64,000 bases of DNA from Gammaproteobacteria bacterium (GTDB lineage: Bacteria; Pseudomonadota; Gammaproteobacteria; Steroidobacterales; Steroidobacteraceae), in contig JANYAD010000032.1 of the NCBI GenBank assembly GCA_025355165.1, positions 1-64,000 of the forward strand, written 5' to 3'. Both the position numbers and the translations under genes were made by a program. Positions within the stretch are counted from its first letter, which is position 1. Each line of letters starts with the position of its first letter. The notes below the pieces were generated by a model. It saw nothing but the letters and a program-made list of their open reading frames with translations, did no database searches and was not told the origin of the DNA. Of this stretch, positions 44,807 to 53,513 are shown one piece after another.

Positions 44807-46471
44807 ATGAGCGTTTTTTATCTCAGAGCTTCCTGTGGACTTGTGCTTTTGGCATTGAATGGGTGCGGCGCGGCGCCGAGTCCGCCGACCGTGGTGGAGC
44901 AGAAGGCGATCCCCGCGGCTGAGCAGCTTTCACAGCTGGTCGAGCGCTATTGGGATGAGCATGTCGCGCCCGAAAACCAGATCTCGCCGCAGTTGTTGGC
45001 CGATTCCTTAAGCATCGAGCGCCGCTACCTAGCCGAGGTAGGCGGCGTTAAGCGCGAGAGCCTGGATGCGGCCTCGAGGCTGACTTACGATATTTTCAAG
45101 GCACAGCGTGAACTTCTCATCGAAGGCTTCACCTATCCGTCTGAATTGCTGCCTGTCAATCCCTTTTGGGGAATGCCGCAGAGATTCGCAGCGGGTGCCG
45201 AAAGATTGGCCCAGCAGCCGCGGGCGAGCGTCGCAGACTACCGAAGCTGGTTGAAAAGCATCGATGAGTACGTGCGGTGGACTCAGCAAGCAACGCTCAA
45301 TATGCGTGCAGGGGTGCGTCGCGGGTATAGTACCTCGCGAATTTTGATCGAACGCATGTTGCCCATCCTCGAGCGACTTGGGCTGGATGAGCCGGCCAGT
45401 GTATTTTATGCGCCGTTGCGCGCCCTGCCCGATAGCATCAAACAACCGGAGCGGGGCTCCTTGAGCAAGGAGCTCAATGGCGCGATCTCGGAAAAACTGC
45501 TGCCGGCAAACCGGGCCTTGCATGATTTTCTGCAGAAAGAATATCTGCCGCGTGCCAGAGCAGGCATTGCGTTGTCTGACTTGCCGCTGGGCGCTCAGTG
45601 GTATCTCTATCGGGTCAAGCGCGCCAGCGGGACCCTGCTCTCGCCGGAAGAGATCAACCGGCTCGGCGTCGCCGAAGTGGATCGCATCGGCGCACTGCCG
45701 GCCGCCGCGCCGGCCGTTAGCACGCCGGCTGCGCCCGCAGAATTGGTCGGCGCTTACAAGGAGCTGAAAATCGGGGTGTTAGCTGCCCTGCCCAGCCTGT
45801 TTTCCGAGCTCCCCCGGGAAGATTTTGATATTCGCGCTGCAGAATGGATGCCAACGCCCGCGGGCGCACTGGTCTACCAACGCGCCGGGCTGGAGGTGCC
45901 TGCGGTGTTGTACGTCAAACGGGGAGGCCCGGTCTCAATTTCAAGCTTTTTGCAGCAGGCCGTGCCGGGTCATCATCTGCAACTCGCGCTTCAGCAGGAA
46001 CACGCGGACCTGCCGCGATTCCGCCGCTTCGGGTCTGAGCCGGCGTTCACGGAAGGCTGGGGCGTATACGCAGCTTCGCTCGGCGAAGCGCTGAGGTTGG
46101 ATTTGGGGGAGTCGGCTAAATCAGGCGCGGCAACGGCTGAAATGCGCTGCGCGGCCGCTCTGGTGGTCGATACTGGCGTGCATGCGAAGGGTTGGACGCG
46201 GCGGCAGGGCATTGAATACCTGCGTGCGCATTTGGAAATCGACGACCGAGATGCCCAAGAACTGATTGATTACTATGCCGCCAACCCGGCTGACGCGCTG
46301 GCGTGCATGGTGGGAGGGCTTAAATTCCGAGCATTGCGCACGCGAGCCCAGCAATCGCTGGGCGGGCGTTTCGACATTCGCGAATTTCACCGTGAAATTC
46401 TGAGGGATGGCGCAATGCCCTTGGACATCCTCGACCTTAAGATGAAAATCTGGACGGACGCCTCGAAATGA
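44807..46471 (+). CDS. DUF885 family lipoprotein, probable metallopeptidase
   Basis: A 554-residue protein with a lipoprotein signal (LVLLALNGC, Cys20). The DUF885 marks are in place: AVPGHHLQLALQQE, where the paired His may bind zinc, and EPAFTEGWGVYAASLG with a likely Glu ligand, then YLRAHLEIDDRDAQELIDYYAANPADALACMVG. Family members are thought to be zinc peptidases related to the M32/M3 fold. Substrate unknown. It appears to have a leaderless start and is divergent from the thiolase gene. Confidence 0.88.
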   Translation: MSVFYLRASCGLVLLALNGCGAAPSPPTVVEQKAIPAAEQLSQLVERYWDEHVAPENQISPQLLADSLSIERRYLAEVGGVKRESLDAASRLTYDIFKAQRELLIEGFTYPSELLPVNPFWGMPQRFAAGAERLAQQPRASVADYRSWLKSIDEYVRWTQQATLNMRAGVRRGYSTSRILIERMLPILERLGLDEPASVFYAPLRALPDSIKQPERGSLSKELNGAISEKLLPANRALHDFLQKEYLPRARAGIALSDLPLGAQWYLYRVKRASGTLLSPEEINRLGVAEVDRIGALPAAAPAVSTPAAPAELVGAYKELKIGVLAALPSLFSELPREDFDIRAAEWMPTPAGALVYQRAGLEVPAVLYVKRGGPVSISSFLQQAVPGHHLQLALQQEHADLPRFRRFGSEPAFTEGWGVYAASLGEALRLDLGESAKSGAATAEMRCAAALVVDTGVHAKGWTRRQGIEYLRAHLEIDDRDAQELIDYYAANPADALACMVGGLKFRALRTRAQQSLGGRFDIREFHREILRDGAMPLDILDLKMKIWTDASK

Positions 46472-46558
46472 TGAGCGCCGCCGCAGTCATTTTCGAGCGG
46501 AACCGCCAGGCGGCGATCCCTATCGAACGGTATTTATCCGTCGGAGTCAGACTACTCA

Positions 46559-47176
46559 GTGCGCACCTTATTGTTGGTTTCTTGGATTGTTGCCCCTTTG
46601 GCCGCCACGGCTTGGACCGCCACGGCGTTGGCTGCCAGGGCAAGCTCCGCTGCCGGCTCGCTTGCCCAAGAGAGCGCATTGAACTCCGATCTCAAAGTGA
46701 CCGTGGCTTTGGACTCGGCCGAGCAAAGCGGTACGGCCAGCGCGACGGTAAGAATTCACGCGCTCCCGGAGGTCGTGTGGTCATTGATCACCAGCTGTCC
46801 AGAATCGCTGCGGATGGTTCCGGGCCTGGAGGCTTGCGATGTGCTGGAGAGCGCGCCGGACCAGTCGTGGCAGAGAATTCGACACATCATGAATTATTCT
46901 TGGTACGTTCCCAAAGTGACCTACGTCATTCGCGCCGTATACGACCGGCCCTCGAAAGTCACGATCGAGCGCATCGCGGGGGACCTTCGGACGCTGCGCG
47001 GCTCCTGGGAATTGAAGAGTGATGGGGATTATACAATTGCGCAGTACATGGTCGATTTGGCCCCCGGATTCTGGGTACCTCAATGGATCGTTCGATCCGC
47101 GCTGCGCGAAGATCTGCCGAAAATGCTACGCGCGCTGCGCTCGCGTGCTGAAGCGGCGCCGAACATCAAACCCTGA
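46559..47176 (+). CDS. Exported SRPBCC/polyketide-cyclase-like protein
   Basis: A 205-residue protein starting at GTG 46559 with a signal peptide (TLLLVSWIVAPLAATAWTATALA). The mature part has the START/SRPBCC helix-grip pattern: SGTASATVRIHALPEVVWSLITSC, then MVPGLEACDVLESAPDQSWQRIRH and YMVDLAPGFWVPQWIVRSALREDLPKMLRALR. These domains bind hydrophobic ligands such as lipids. An exported form is less common than a cytoplasmic one. It follows the DUF885 gene and overlaps the RidA-family gene by 32 bases. Confidence 0.8.
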   Translation: MRTLLLVSWIVAPLAATAWTATALAARASSAAGSLAQESALNSDLKVTVALDSAEQSGTASATVRIHALPEVVWSLITSCPESLRMVPGLEACDVLESAPDQSWQRIRHIMNYSWYVPKVTYVIRAVYDRPSKVTIERIAGDLRTLRGSWELKSDGDYTIAQYMVDLAPGFWVPQWIVRSALREDLPKMLRALRSRAEAAPNIKP

Positions 47177-47660
47177 TCGGTCGCGCCGGCTGAGAAGTGC
47201 GTGGCTAACGGCGGCGGCGCTCTCAGTTCTTGCGCTGAGCGCCTGCGAGCGCGAGGCGGAAACCCCTCCCATGCGGGTCAAGCGGGTGTTTCACTTGAAT
47301 CCTTACGAGAAGGACTTCGGCTATTCGCAGGCCGTCCTCGTCGATAAAACGCTGTATATTTCCGGTACGGTCGCCGTGGATGCAACCGGCCGGCTGGTGG
47401 CGCCCGGCGAGATGGCCGGGCAATTGCGCGCTGCCTATTCCAATATTCGTCGTACCCTGCAGGGTCATGGGGCCGATTTCGACGAAGTGGTTAAAGAGAC
47501 GATTTACACGACCGACATGGACGCATTGCTGAAAGCATCGGATTTACGCTTCGAGTATTACAACAAGGAGCGCTTGCCGACGACTTCCTGGGTGCAAGTG
47601 CAGCGCCTGGTCGACCCCGGATTTCTCGTACAAATCGAAGTCGTTGTAGAGCTGCCGTAA
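47145..47660 (+). CDS. RidA-family lipoprotein
   Basis: About 171 residues from GTG 47145, which lies inside the end of the previous gene. The ORF track's earlier start is unlikely. An Arg-rich start, hydrophobic helix and lipobox (LTAAALSVLALSAC) predict a lipoprotein. The mature part is a RidA/YjgF fold: GYSQAVLVDKTLYISGTVAVDATG, then AYSNIRRTLQGHGADFDEVV and VQIEVVVEL. In canonical RidA an Arg near the end (in a P-x-R-S motif) binds the imine substrate; here the place reads LPTTSWVQV, so deaminase activity is doubtful. Export plus loss of the Arg sets it apart from housekeeping RidA. Confidence 0.8.
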   Translation: MLKRRRTSNPDRSRRLRSAWLTAAALSVLALSACEREAETPPMRVKRVFHLNPYEKDFGYSQAVLVDKTLYISGTVAVDATGRLVAPGEMAGQLRAAYSNIRRTLQGHGADFDEVVKETIYTTDMDALLKASDLRFEYYNKERLPTTSWVQVQRLVDPGFLVQIEVVVELP

Positions 47661-47691
47661 GCGCAGCGCCGAGGAAGCTTTGCGTAACGTG

Positions 47692-49260
47692 ATGGATAGA
47701 ATCTTCGAGCGACGCGTGGCCGGGCTCATCAACTCAGGCGAGCGTGCGGTATTGCGCGGCGGCCGCAAGGGGGTCGAAAAGGAGTCATTGCGCGTTTCTT
47801 TGCAAGGCGACATCGTCGCTACGCGCCATCCGGAAGCCTTGGGCTCGCCGCTCACCAACGAACACATCACCACCGATTTTTCCGAATCGCTGATCGAACT
47901 GGTCACGCCGCCGTTCGGCGAATCCTGGGAATTGCTGCAATATCTGTGCGATATCCATCAGTTCGTTTATCGGCATCTGAACGAAGAGTTGTTGTGGGCA
48001 ACCAGCATGCCGTGCGCCATCAGCGGCGATGAGAGCATTCCGCTGGCGCAGTTCGGCAGCTCCAATGTCGGGCGCATGAAGACGGTGTATCGGCACGGAT
48101 TGGGCGTGCGCTACGGGCGCGTCATGCAGGCCATTTCGGGCGTGCACTTCAATTATTCCTTCAGCGCGAAACTCTGGGGCGTTCTGGAAGCGGTCAATCA
48201 ATCCAAATTGAAGCGACAGGACTTCATCTCGGAGCAGTACTTCGGAGTGTTGCGCAATTACCGCCGCTACGGCTGGCTGGTGCTATATCTTTTCGGCACC
48301 TCACCCGCTGTGTCCAGCAGCTTCTTCGCGGGCCGCGAGAATACCCTGCCCGCCCTGGACCACGATACGGTGTACGAACCCTACGGCACCTCGCTGCGCA
48401 TGAGCGATATCGGTTACCGCAATAAGAATCAATCGACGTTAAGCGTATCGGTCAACAGCTTGGCCGAGTATGTGCGCGACCTGTCCAACGCCATCCACAC
48501 TCCGTATCCGCCGTACGAGAAAATCGGAGTCAAGGTCGATGGCCTCTACCGGCAGCTGAACGCCAACATCTTGCAAATCGAGAACGAGTATTACAGTTAC
48601 ATACGCCCCAAGCGGATCGCCCGCTCTGGAGAGCGACCCACCAAGGCACTGTCTCGGGCAGGGGTTGAATACGTGGAAGTGCGCGCCTTGGATGTGAGCG
48701 CATTCGATCCGGTCGGCGTGAATCAGAACAAGTTGCGTTTTCTCGAAGCCTTTCTTGCCCTGTGCCTGTTGCGGGAAAGTGCGCCGATCAGCATCGGCGA
48801 ACAGGACGCGTTGGATGCGAATCATCAGTTGGTCGCAAGGCGCGGACGAGAGCCGAATCTGATGTTGCGGCGCGAAGGGCGCGACTTCTCCATGAGCGAA
48901 TGGGCGCGCGAACTGCTCGATTCCATGCAGGGCGTGTGCGAAATGCTGGATCAGGGCGAAGCCGCACGGCCGTATTCAACGGCGCTCGAGCAACAGCGCG
49001 CCAAAATCGATGACGTGGAACGTACTCCGTCGGCGCGGCTGCTTGCGGAAATGCGTCAGACGGGCGAGACCTTCCATCAGCTCGCCCTGCGCATGTCGAA
49101 GCTGCACAAGGATTACTTTCTCGGTCTGTATCCGCCCAACGAAAGCCGGCTCGGTGAGTTCGGGGCGCAAGCGCTGGAATCCCACGACGCTCAGCGCAAA
49201 ATCGAAGCCGCCGACCGCACCGATTTCGACGCATACCTTGCGCACTACCTCGAGGATTGA
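47692..49260 (+). CDS. gshA: Glutamate-cysteine ligase
   Basis: First step of glutathione synthesis, joining glutamate and cysteine with ATP. 522 residues, gammaproteobacterial type 1, with GVEKESLR, SPLTNEHITTDFSESLIELVTPP, SGVHFNYSFS and RNKNQSTLSVSVNSL. The start could be ATG 47692 (MDRIFERRVAGL, like the family), GTG 47689 or TTG 47680; a GAGGAA site at 47671-47676 sits close to all. No gshB gene is in the window. Confidence 0.95.
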   Translation: MDRIFERRVAGLINSGERAVLRGGRKGVEKESLRVSLQGDIVATRHPEALGSPLTNEHITTDFSESLIELVTPPFGESWELLQYLCDIHQFVYRHLNEELLWATSMPCAISGDESIPLAQFGSSNVGRMKTVYRHGLGVRYGRVMQAISGVHFNYSFSAKLWGVLEAVNQSKLKRQDFISEQYFGVLRNYRRYGWLVLYLFGTSPAVSSSFFAGRENTLPALDHDTVYEPYGTSLRMSDIGYRNKNQSTLSVSVNSLAEYVRDLSNAIHTPYPPYEKIGVKVDGLYRQLNANILQIENEYYSYIRPKRIARSGERPTKALSRAGVEYVEVRALDVSAFDPVGVNQNKLRFLEAFLALCLLRESAPISIGEQDALDANHQLVARRGREPNLMLRREGRDFSMSEWARELLDSMQGVCEMLDQGEAARPYSTALEQQRAKIDDVERTPSARLLAEMRQTGETFHQLALRMSKLHKDYFLGLYPPNESRLGEFGAQALESHDAQRKIEAADRTDFDAYLAHYLED

Positions 49261-49296
49261 TGCCCCCATTCAGCGATAGGCTTTTGTTTGACATAA

Positions 49297-49326
49297 TCCT
49301 AGTAACGGTCGTTCGAGGTCCTAGGA
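49297..49326. repeat. Inverted repeat upstream of the diguanylate cyclase gene
   Basis: TCCTAG-N18-CTAGGA, just after a TTGACA (49288-49293) that has no convincing -10 box 16-18 bases later. It could be an operator for the GGDEF gene. Confidence 0.3.
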
Positions 49327-49353
49327 GTACGTCGATCTTTTGCTTTCGAAACA

Positions 49354-50634
49354 GTGCCCCAGGTCATTGAGCGCGCAAGGCAGGGCCGCTACGGTGTACG
49401 CGTGAGCATTGCCCACGGATTATCCAACGAGGATCTACCCAGTTCGCCGCACGCACGTCAATTGCGCGGGGGATTTCCTTGGCTGACTTTCGAGAGCGCG
49501 CTCGAGGCGGAATTCCGCCTGCAAAATTTCGACGATAACCTGTCGCATACGCGTGTGAACCTGTGTTTGGCGGTACTGATCATCATCGCCTTTTCGGCCA
49601 TGGATGCCATGGTGCTGGGACCTCAATTGGATCGCATTCCGAGCAAGGTCTACATCCTGGTGATCATCCCGATGCTGCTCATCGGACTTGCATCGAGTTT
49701 CTCTGCGCAGCGGCATAAAATCCACGCGCCCCTGACCATCGTGACCATGACGGTATTTGGCTTGAGCGTGGCGAGCATCCAAATCATTGCCTCGACCGGC
49801 GGGATCTCGATTCTCATTGCCCCGCTGATGTTGAGCATCGTATTCATCTATTTCATGAGCGGTCTGATTTTCTACCACGCCGTGGCGGCGAATGTGGTGG
49901 TGATGTTGCTGTATCTGGCCGCCGGCACCGCGCTTATCCTGCCGGGACGGGAATTTAGCTACAGCGCATTGAGCATCGTCGCTGCCAACTTGTTCTGCGC
50001 ATCGGTGACCTACATGCACGAAAAGACCAGCCGTCTGCGCTTTCTGGAGGCCTGCCTGCTGCGTGAAATGGTGGCGCGCGACGGCCTTACCGGTATCCAG
50101 AACCGGCGCATGTTCGACCAACACATCAGCAGAGTTTGGCAACAGGCGGTGCGCGAGGAGGAACGCGTGGCGGTGTTGCTGGCCGACGTGGATTGTTTCA
50201 AGGACTACAACGATCGATATGGCCATCAAGCGGGCGATGAATGCTTACGCGCCGTGGCCGTGTCTTTGAGCCAGTGCGCGCGCCGCCCGCTGGATTTTGT
50301 CGCGCGCTACGGCGGCGAGGAGTTTGCGGTGGTCCTGTACGAGGCCAACCGCGAATACATTGCAGAGGTACTGACCCGCATTCAGCGATCCATTGCTGAG
50401 CTGAACATTCCCCACGAGGCATCCAAAGTCGCCAGCCGGCTCACCCTGAGCATTGGCGCAGCCTTTGTACTGCCCGCCGCCAACCGCACCCTGGAGGGAT
50501 TGATCCAACTGGCCGACGAGGCACTGTATTGCGCCAAGGAAGAGGGCAGAAATCGAGTCATCGTACTGGAGGCTGAATATCACACGATGCGGACCGGCCG
50601 CTTCGAGAAACGCCGCCACCCGGTCGGGGCCTAA
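49354..50634 (+). CDS. Membrane-bound diguanylate cyclase
   Basis: Makes c-di-GMP, a second messenger for attachment and motility. 426 residues: a cytoplasmic start, five to six membrane helices (about 65-225) without a known sensory domain, then a GGDEF domain from about 240. The active-site loop is GGEEF, the substrate-binding block is DGLTGIQNRRMFDQHI and the metal site ADVDCFKDYNDRYGHQAGDECL. An RxxD inhibitory site (RPLD) lies five residues before GGEEF, so product inhibition is expected. Start GTG 49354 is used; GTG 49402 is an alternative. Confidence 0.92.
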   Translation: MPQVIERARQGRYGVRVSIAHGLSNEDLPSSPHARQLRGGFPWLTFESALEAEFRLQNFDDNLSHTRVNLCLAVLIIIAFSAMDAMVLGPQLDRIPSKVYILVIIPMLLIGLASSFSAQRHKIHAPLTIVTMTVFGLSVASIQIIASTGGISILIAPLMLSIVFIYFMSGLIFYHAVAANVVVMLLYLAAGTALILPGREFSYSALSIVAANLFCASVTYMHEKTSRLRFLEACLLREMVARDGLTGIQNRRMFDQHISRVWQQAVREEERVAVLLADVDCFKDYNDRYGHQAGDECLRAVAVSLSQCARRPLDFVARYGGEEFAVVLYEANREYIAEVLTRIQRSIAELNIPHEASKVASRLTLSIGAAFVLPAANRTLEGLIQLADEALYCAKEEGRNRVIVLEAEYHTMRTGRFEKRRHPVGA

Positions 50635-50644
50635 GGCGGACCTT

Positions 50645-51559
50645 TTAGCGATAGATCGCGATTTTGGCCTCTTCTCCCTGTACGCGGCTGGCGCGGAACA
50701 TCCCTTCGGAATTAAATTCGATCGCGATGGCTGCATTGGCATCGATGGCGATGACGCCCCCCTCTCCCCCCAGGGCAGGCAATTCTTCAAGCACCACTTC
50801 GCGCACCGCTGCGCCGATGCTGCGGCCGCCGAAACGCATCCTGGCGCAGATGTCGTGGGCCACTGCCGCGCGAATGAAAATCTCGCCATGACCTGTTGCC
50901 GATACCGCGCAGGAGCGATCGTCCGCGTAGGTGCCCGCGCCGATAATCGGCGAATCGCCGACGCGCTGATAGCGCTTGCCGGTCATACCGCCGGTGGAAG
51001 TCGCCGCGGCCAGCCTACCGCGGGCATCGAGGGCCACCGCGCCCACAGTGCCGATATGCGAAATAGTCAGAGGGGATAGACCCAAATCGCCCGCTAGAAT
51101 GCGCTCGAGCTGCCGCCAACGCTCGGGGGTATGAAAATAGCTCTCTGGCACCAGAGAAAAGCCTTGGCTCGAGGCAAATTCCTCAGCCCCGGCGCCCACC
51201 AGCATGACGTATTGCGACTTGTCCATCACGGCGCGCGCCAACTCTACTGGATTTTTAATGTGAGTGACGCCGCACACTGCGCCGGCCCGCAAGGTTTCGC
51301 CATCCATGATCGCAGCGTCCAATTCGTTGCGGCCCTCGAGCGTGAAGACAGCGCCTCTCGCGGCATTGAACAAGGGGTTATCCTCGAGCAGCATGACGGC
51401 TCGCGTCACCGCATCCAAGCTTGAGCCGCCGCATTCAAGCAGGCCGAATCCAGCATCGATCGCTTCACTTAAGCCGGCGCGGTACTTGTCTTCCCCCTCG
51501 AGGGACATCTCTGCGCGCGGCAGCGCGCCGGCGCCGCCGTGAATTGCCATACCGTACAT
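50645..51559 (-). CDS. Isoaspartyl peptidase/L-asparaginase
   Basis: Plant-type (EcAIII, IaaA) Ntn hydrolase that removes isoaspartyl residues from damaged peptides and hydrolyses asparagine. 304 residues. ATG 51559 (MYGMAIHGGAGAL) matches the family; the track start further up lies in the ferredoxin gene. The autocleavage site and nucleophile Thr are in HIGTVGAVALD, and RVGDSPIIGAGTYADD is the substrate loop. It begins three bases after the ferredoxin stop in one operon with the reductase. The link between the two functions is not obvious. Confidence 0.92.
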   Translation of the reverse strand: MYGMAIHGGAGALPRAEMSLEGEDKYRAGLSEAIDAGFGLLECGGSSLDAVTRAVMLLEDNPLFNAARGAVFTLEGRNELDAAIMDGETLRAGAVCGVTHIKNPVELARAVMDKSQYVMLVGAGAEEFASSQGFSLVPESYFHTPERWRQLERILAGDLGLSPLTISHIGTVGAVALDARGRLAAATSTGGMTGKRYQRVGDSPIIGAGTYADDRSCAVSATGHGEIFIRAAVAHDICARMRFGGRSIGAAVREVVLEELPALGGEGGVIAIDANAAIAIEFNSEGMFRASRVQGEEAKIAIYR

Positions 51560-51561
51560 GA

Positions 51562-51888
51562 CTAAATCGCTCCTTGCCGCTGTGGGACGGTGACTTCCAA
51601 ACCATCCATGTCCGATGTGATGTGGACCTGGCAACCCAAGCGGCTGTTCTCGCCGGGCTCCCAGGCACACTCGAGCATGCCTTCCTCCATTTCTTCTTTA
51701 TCCCCCAGAGAAGGCAACCACGCCGCATCGACATACACATGGCATGTTGCGCAGGCACAGGCACCGCCGCACAGCGCAAGAATGCCTTGCACGCCGTTTT
51801 GCATGGCTGCTTCCATCAAGGTGATGCCGACCGGGGCGTTGATGACCCGCCGGAAGCCGTCCGGCTCGATGAAAGTGATGCGCGGCAT
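51562..51888 (-). CDS. 2Fe-2S ferredoxin, adrenodoxin/putidaredoxin type
   Basis: A 108-residue electron carrier. The four cluster cysteines are in CGGACACATC (three) and RLGCQV (one). The start MPRITFIEPDG and ending DMDGLEVTVPQ are those of vertebrate-type ferredoxins that serve P450s or Rieske oxygenases. The start ATG overlaps the reductase stop (TGATG), so the reductase and ferredoxin are made together. Confidence 0.95.
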   Translation of the reverse strand: MPRITFIEPDGFRRVINAPVGITLMEAAMQNGVQGILALCGGACACATCHVYVDAAWLPSLGDKEEMEEGMLECAWEPGENSRLGCQVHITSDMDGLEVTVPQRQGAI

Positions 51889-53102
51889 CAAACGGCTTCT
51901 TTGAGCGGCAGAGTCGCATCTGAGATCTTCGCCGGGCACATGTGCGTGCGCTCGGCGATCAACTTGCGCGCAGCCATGTAGTCTTTGGAATGATTGATCG
52001 CCTCCACCGCAATCAGTTCGCCCCCTTTGAGGTAACAGACGCTAAAGCTGCGGGATGCGGGATCGCCGCGCAATATCTGCTGGTCGAAATCCTGAGCCAG
52101 GCCTGCGATCAAGAGCTTGCAGTCGAATTGATCGGACCAAAACCAAGGTACGCGGTCGTGGGTCACGTTGCGATCCAACAGGTTGAGCGCGGCCGTCTTG
52201 GCCTGTTCAAAAGCATTGTCCACCGATTCGATCCGCACGCGCCGGCCGAAGCGCGGCGAGGGATGGTTCGTACAGTCACCCGCCGCGAAAATCGCCTCGT
52301 CTTGAGTGCGGCAGTACTCATCGACGATGATGCCATTCTCGCAGGCCAGTCCGGCCTCGCTGGCGAGCGCCGAGTTGGCGGCGGCGCCCACACCCACGAT
52401 CACCACATCCGCTCGGATCTCGCTGCCGTCGGCACACATCACGCGCTGCACGCTGTCGGAGCCTTCGAGTCGGATTACTCGAGCGTTACAGTTGATTTCA
52501 ATGCCCTTGGCGCGGTGCTCATGTTCAAAAAACTGCGATACGACGGGTGCGGCCACACGATTCAAAACGCGATCGGCAAGTTCCAAAACCGTCACTTCAC
52601 AGCCCATCTGGCGGCAAGTCGCGGCGGTTTCAAGTCCGATGTAGCCGCCGCCGATGATGACCACCCGCCTCGCCGCCTTGATGGCCGCCTGAATGGCGGT
52701 GACGTCAGCGAGGCTGCGCAAATAGTGCACTCCCGCAAGCTCAGCTCCCGGGCATGTCAAGCGGCGCGCCGCGGCGCCAAGGCACAACAATAATCGGTCG
52801 TAGGCGAGTGCTTCTCCGCCGGCAAGCTCTACTCGTCGGGCACGCGGGTCGAGGGACACAGCCCGCGCGCCCAATTTAAGCTCGATCCGATGCTCATCAT
52901 AAAAGGGCCGATGCCGAAACGGCAGCCTGTCAGCCGCCAACTCGCCGGACAGGTACTTTTTCGATAAAGGCGGCCTTTGGTAGGGCAGCAACGGTTCCTC
53001 GCAGACTAGCAACACGCGGCCCGCGAAACCTTCACGTCGCAGCGTATCGGCGGCTTGGGCCCCTGCCTGCCCGCCCCCTACAATCACGATAGTGGAGATC
53101 AT
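51888..53102 (-). CDS. FAD-dependent ferredoxin reductase
   Basis: A 404-residue NADH-dependent reductase of the putidaredoxin/rhodocoxin reductase type, passing electrons to the ferredoxin encoded next. ATG 53102 (MISTIVIVGGGQAGAQAADTLRREGF) is preferred; the longer track start lies in the PII gene. FAD motif GGGQAGAQAA, NAD motif RVVIIGGGYIGLETAATCRQMG, closing ATG-type motif IFAAGDCTNHPSPRFG. The oxygenase partner is not in this operon; the Rieske enzyme at 36 kb has no reductase beside it and is a possible user (inference). Confidence 0.93.
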   Translation of the reverse strand: MISTIVIVGGGQAGAQAADTLRREGFAGRVLLVCEEPLLPYQRPPLSKKYLSGELAADRLPFRHRPFYDEHRIELKLGARAVSLDPRARRVELAGGEALAYDRLLLCLGAAARRLTCPGAELAGVHYLRSLADVTAIQAAIKAARRVVIIGGGYIGLETAATCRQMGCEVTVLELADRVLNRVAAPVVSQFFEHEHRAKGIEINCNARVIRLEGSDSVQRVMCADGSEIRADVVIVGVGAAANSALASEAGLACENGIIVDEYCRTQDEAIFAAGDCTNHPSPRFGRRVRIESVDNAFEQAKTAALNLLDRNVTHDRVPWFWSDQFDCKLLIAGLAQDFDQQILRGDPASRSFSVCYLKGGELIAVEAINHSKDYMAARKLIAERTHMCPAKISDATLPLKEAV

Positions 53103-53121
53103 TGTGTGCCCCCGGCTGAAT

Positions 53122-53136
53122 CGTAATAGTATTACG
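53122..53136. promoter_or_regulatory. Perfect 15-bp palindrome between ferredoxin reductase and PII genes
   Basis: CGTAATAGTATTACG, seven-base arms around a central G, in the 60-base gap between two divergent genes. It lies where promoter boxes for both should be and carries TAATAG/TAATAC on the two strands. It looks like a dimeric repressor site. Confidence 0.55.
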
Positions 53137-53150
53137 CAGACGGCCTCTGA

Positions 53151-53501
<351 letters not shown>

Positions 53502-53513
53502 CGCACGCCCAAA

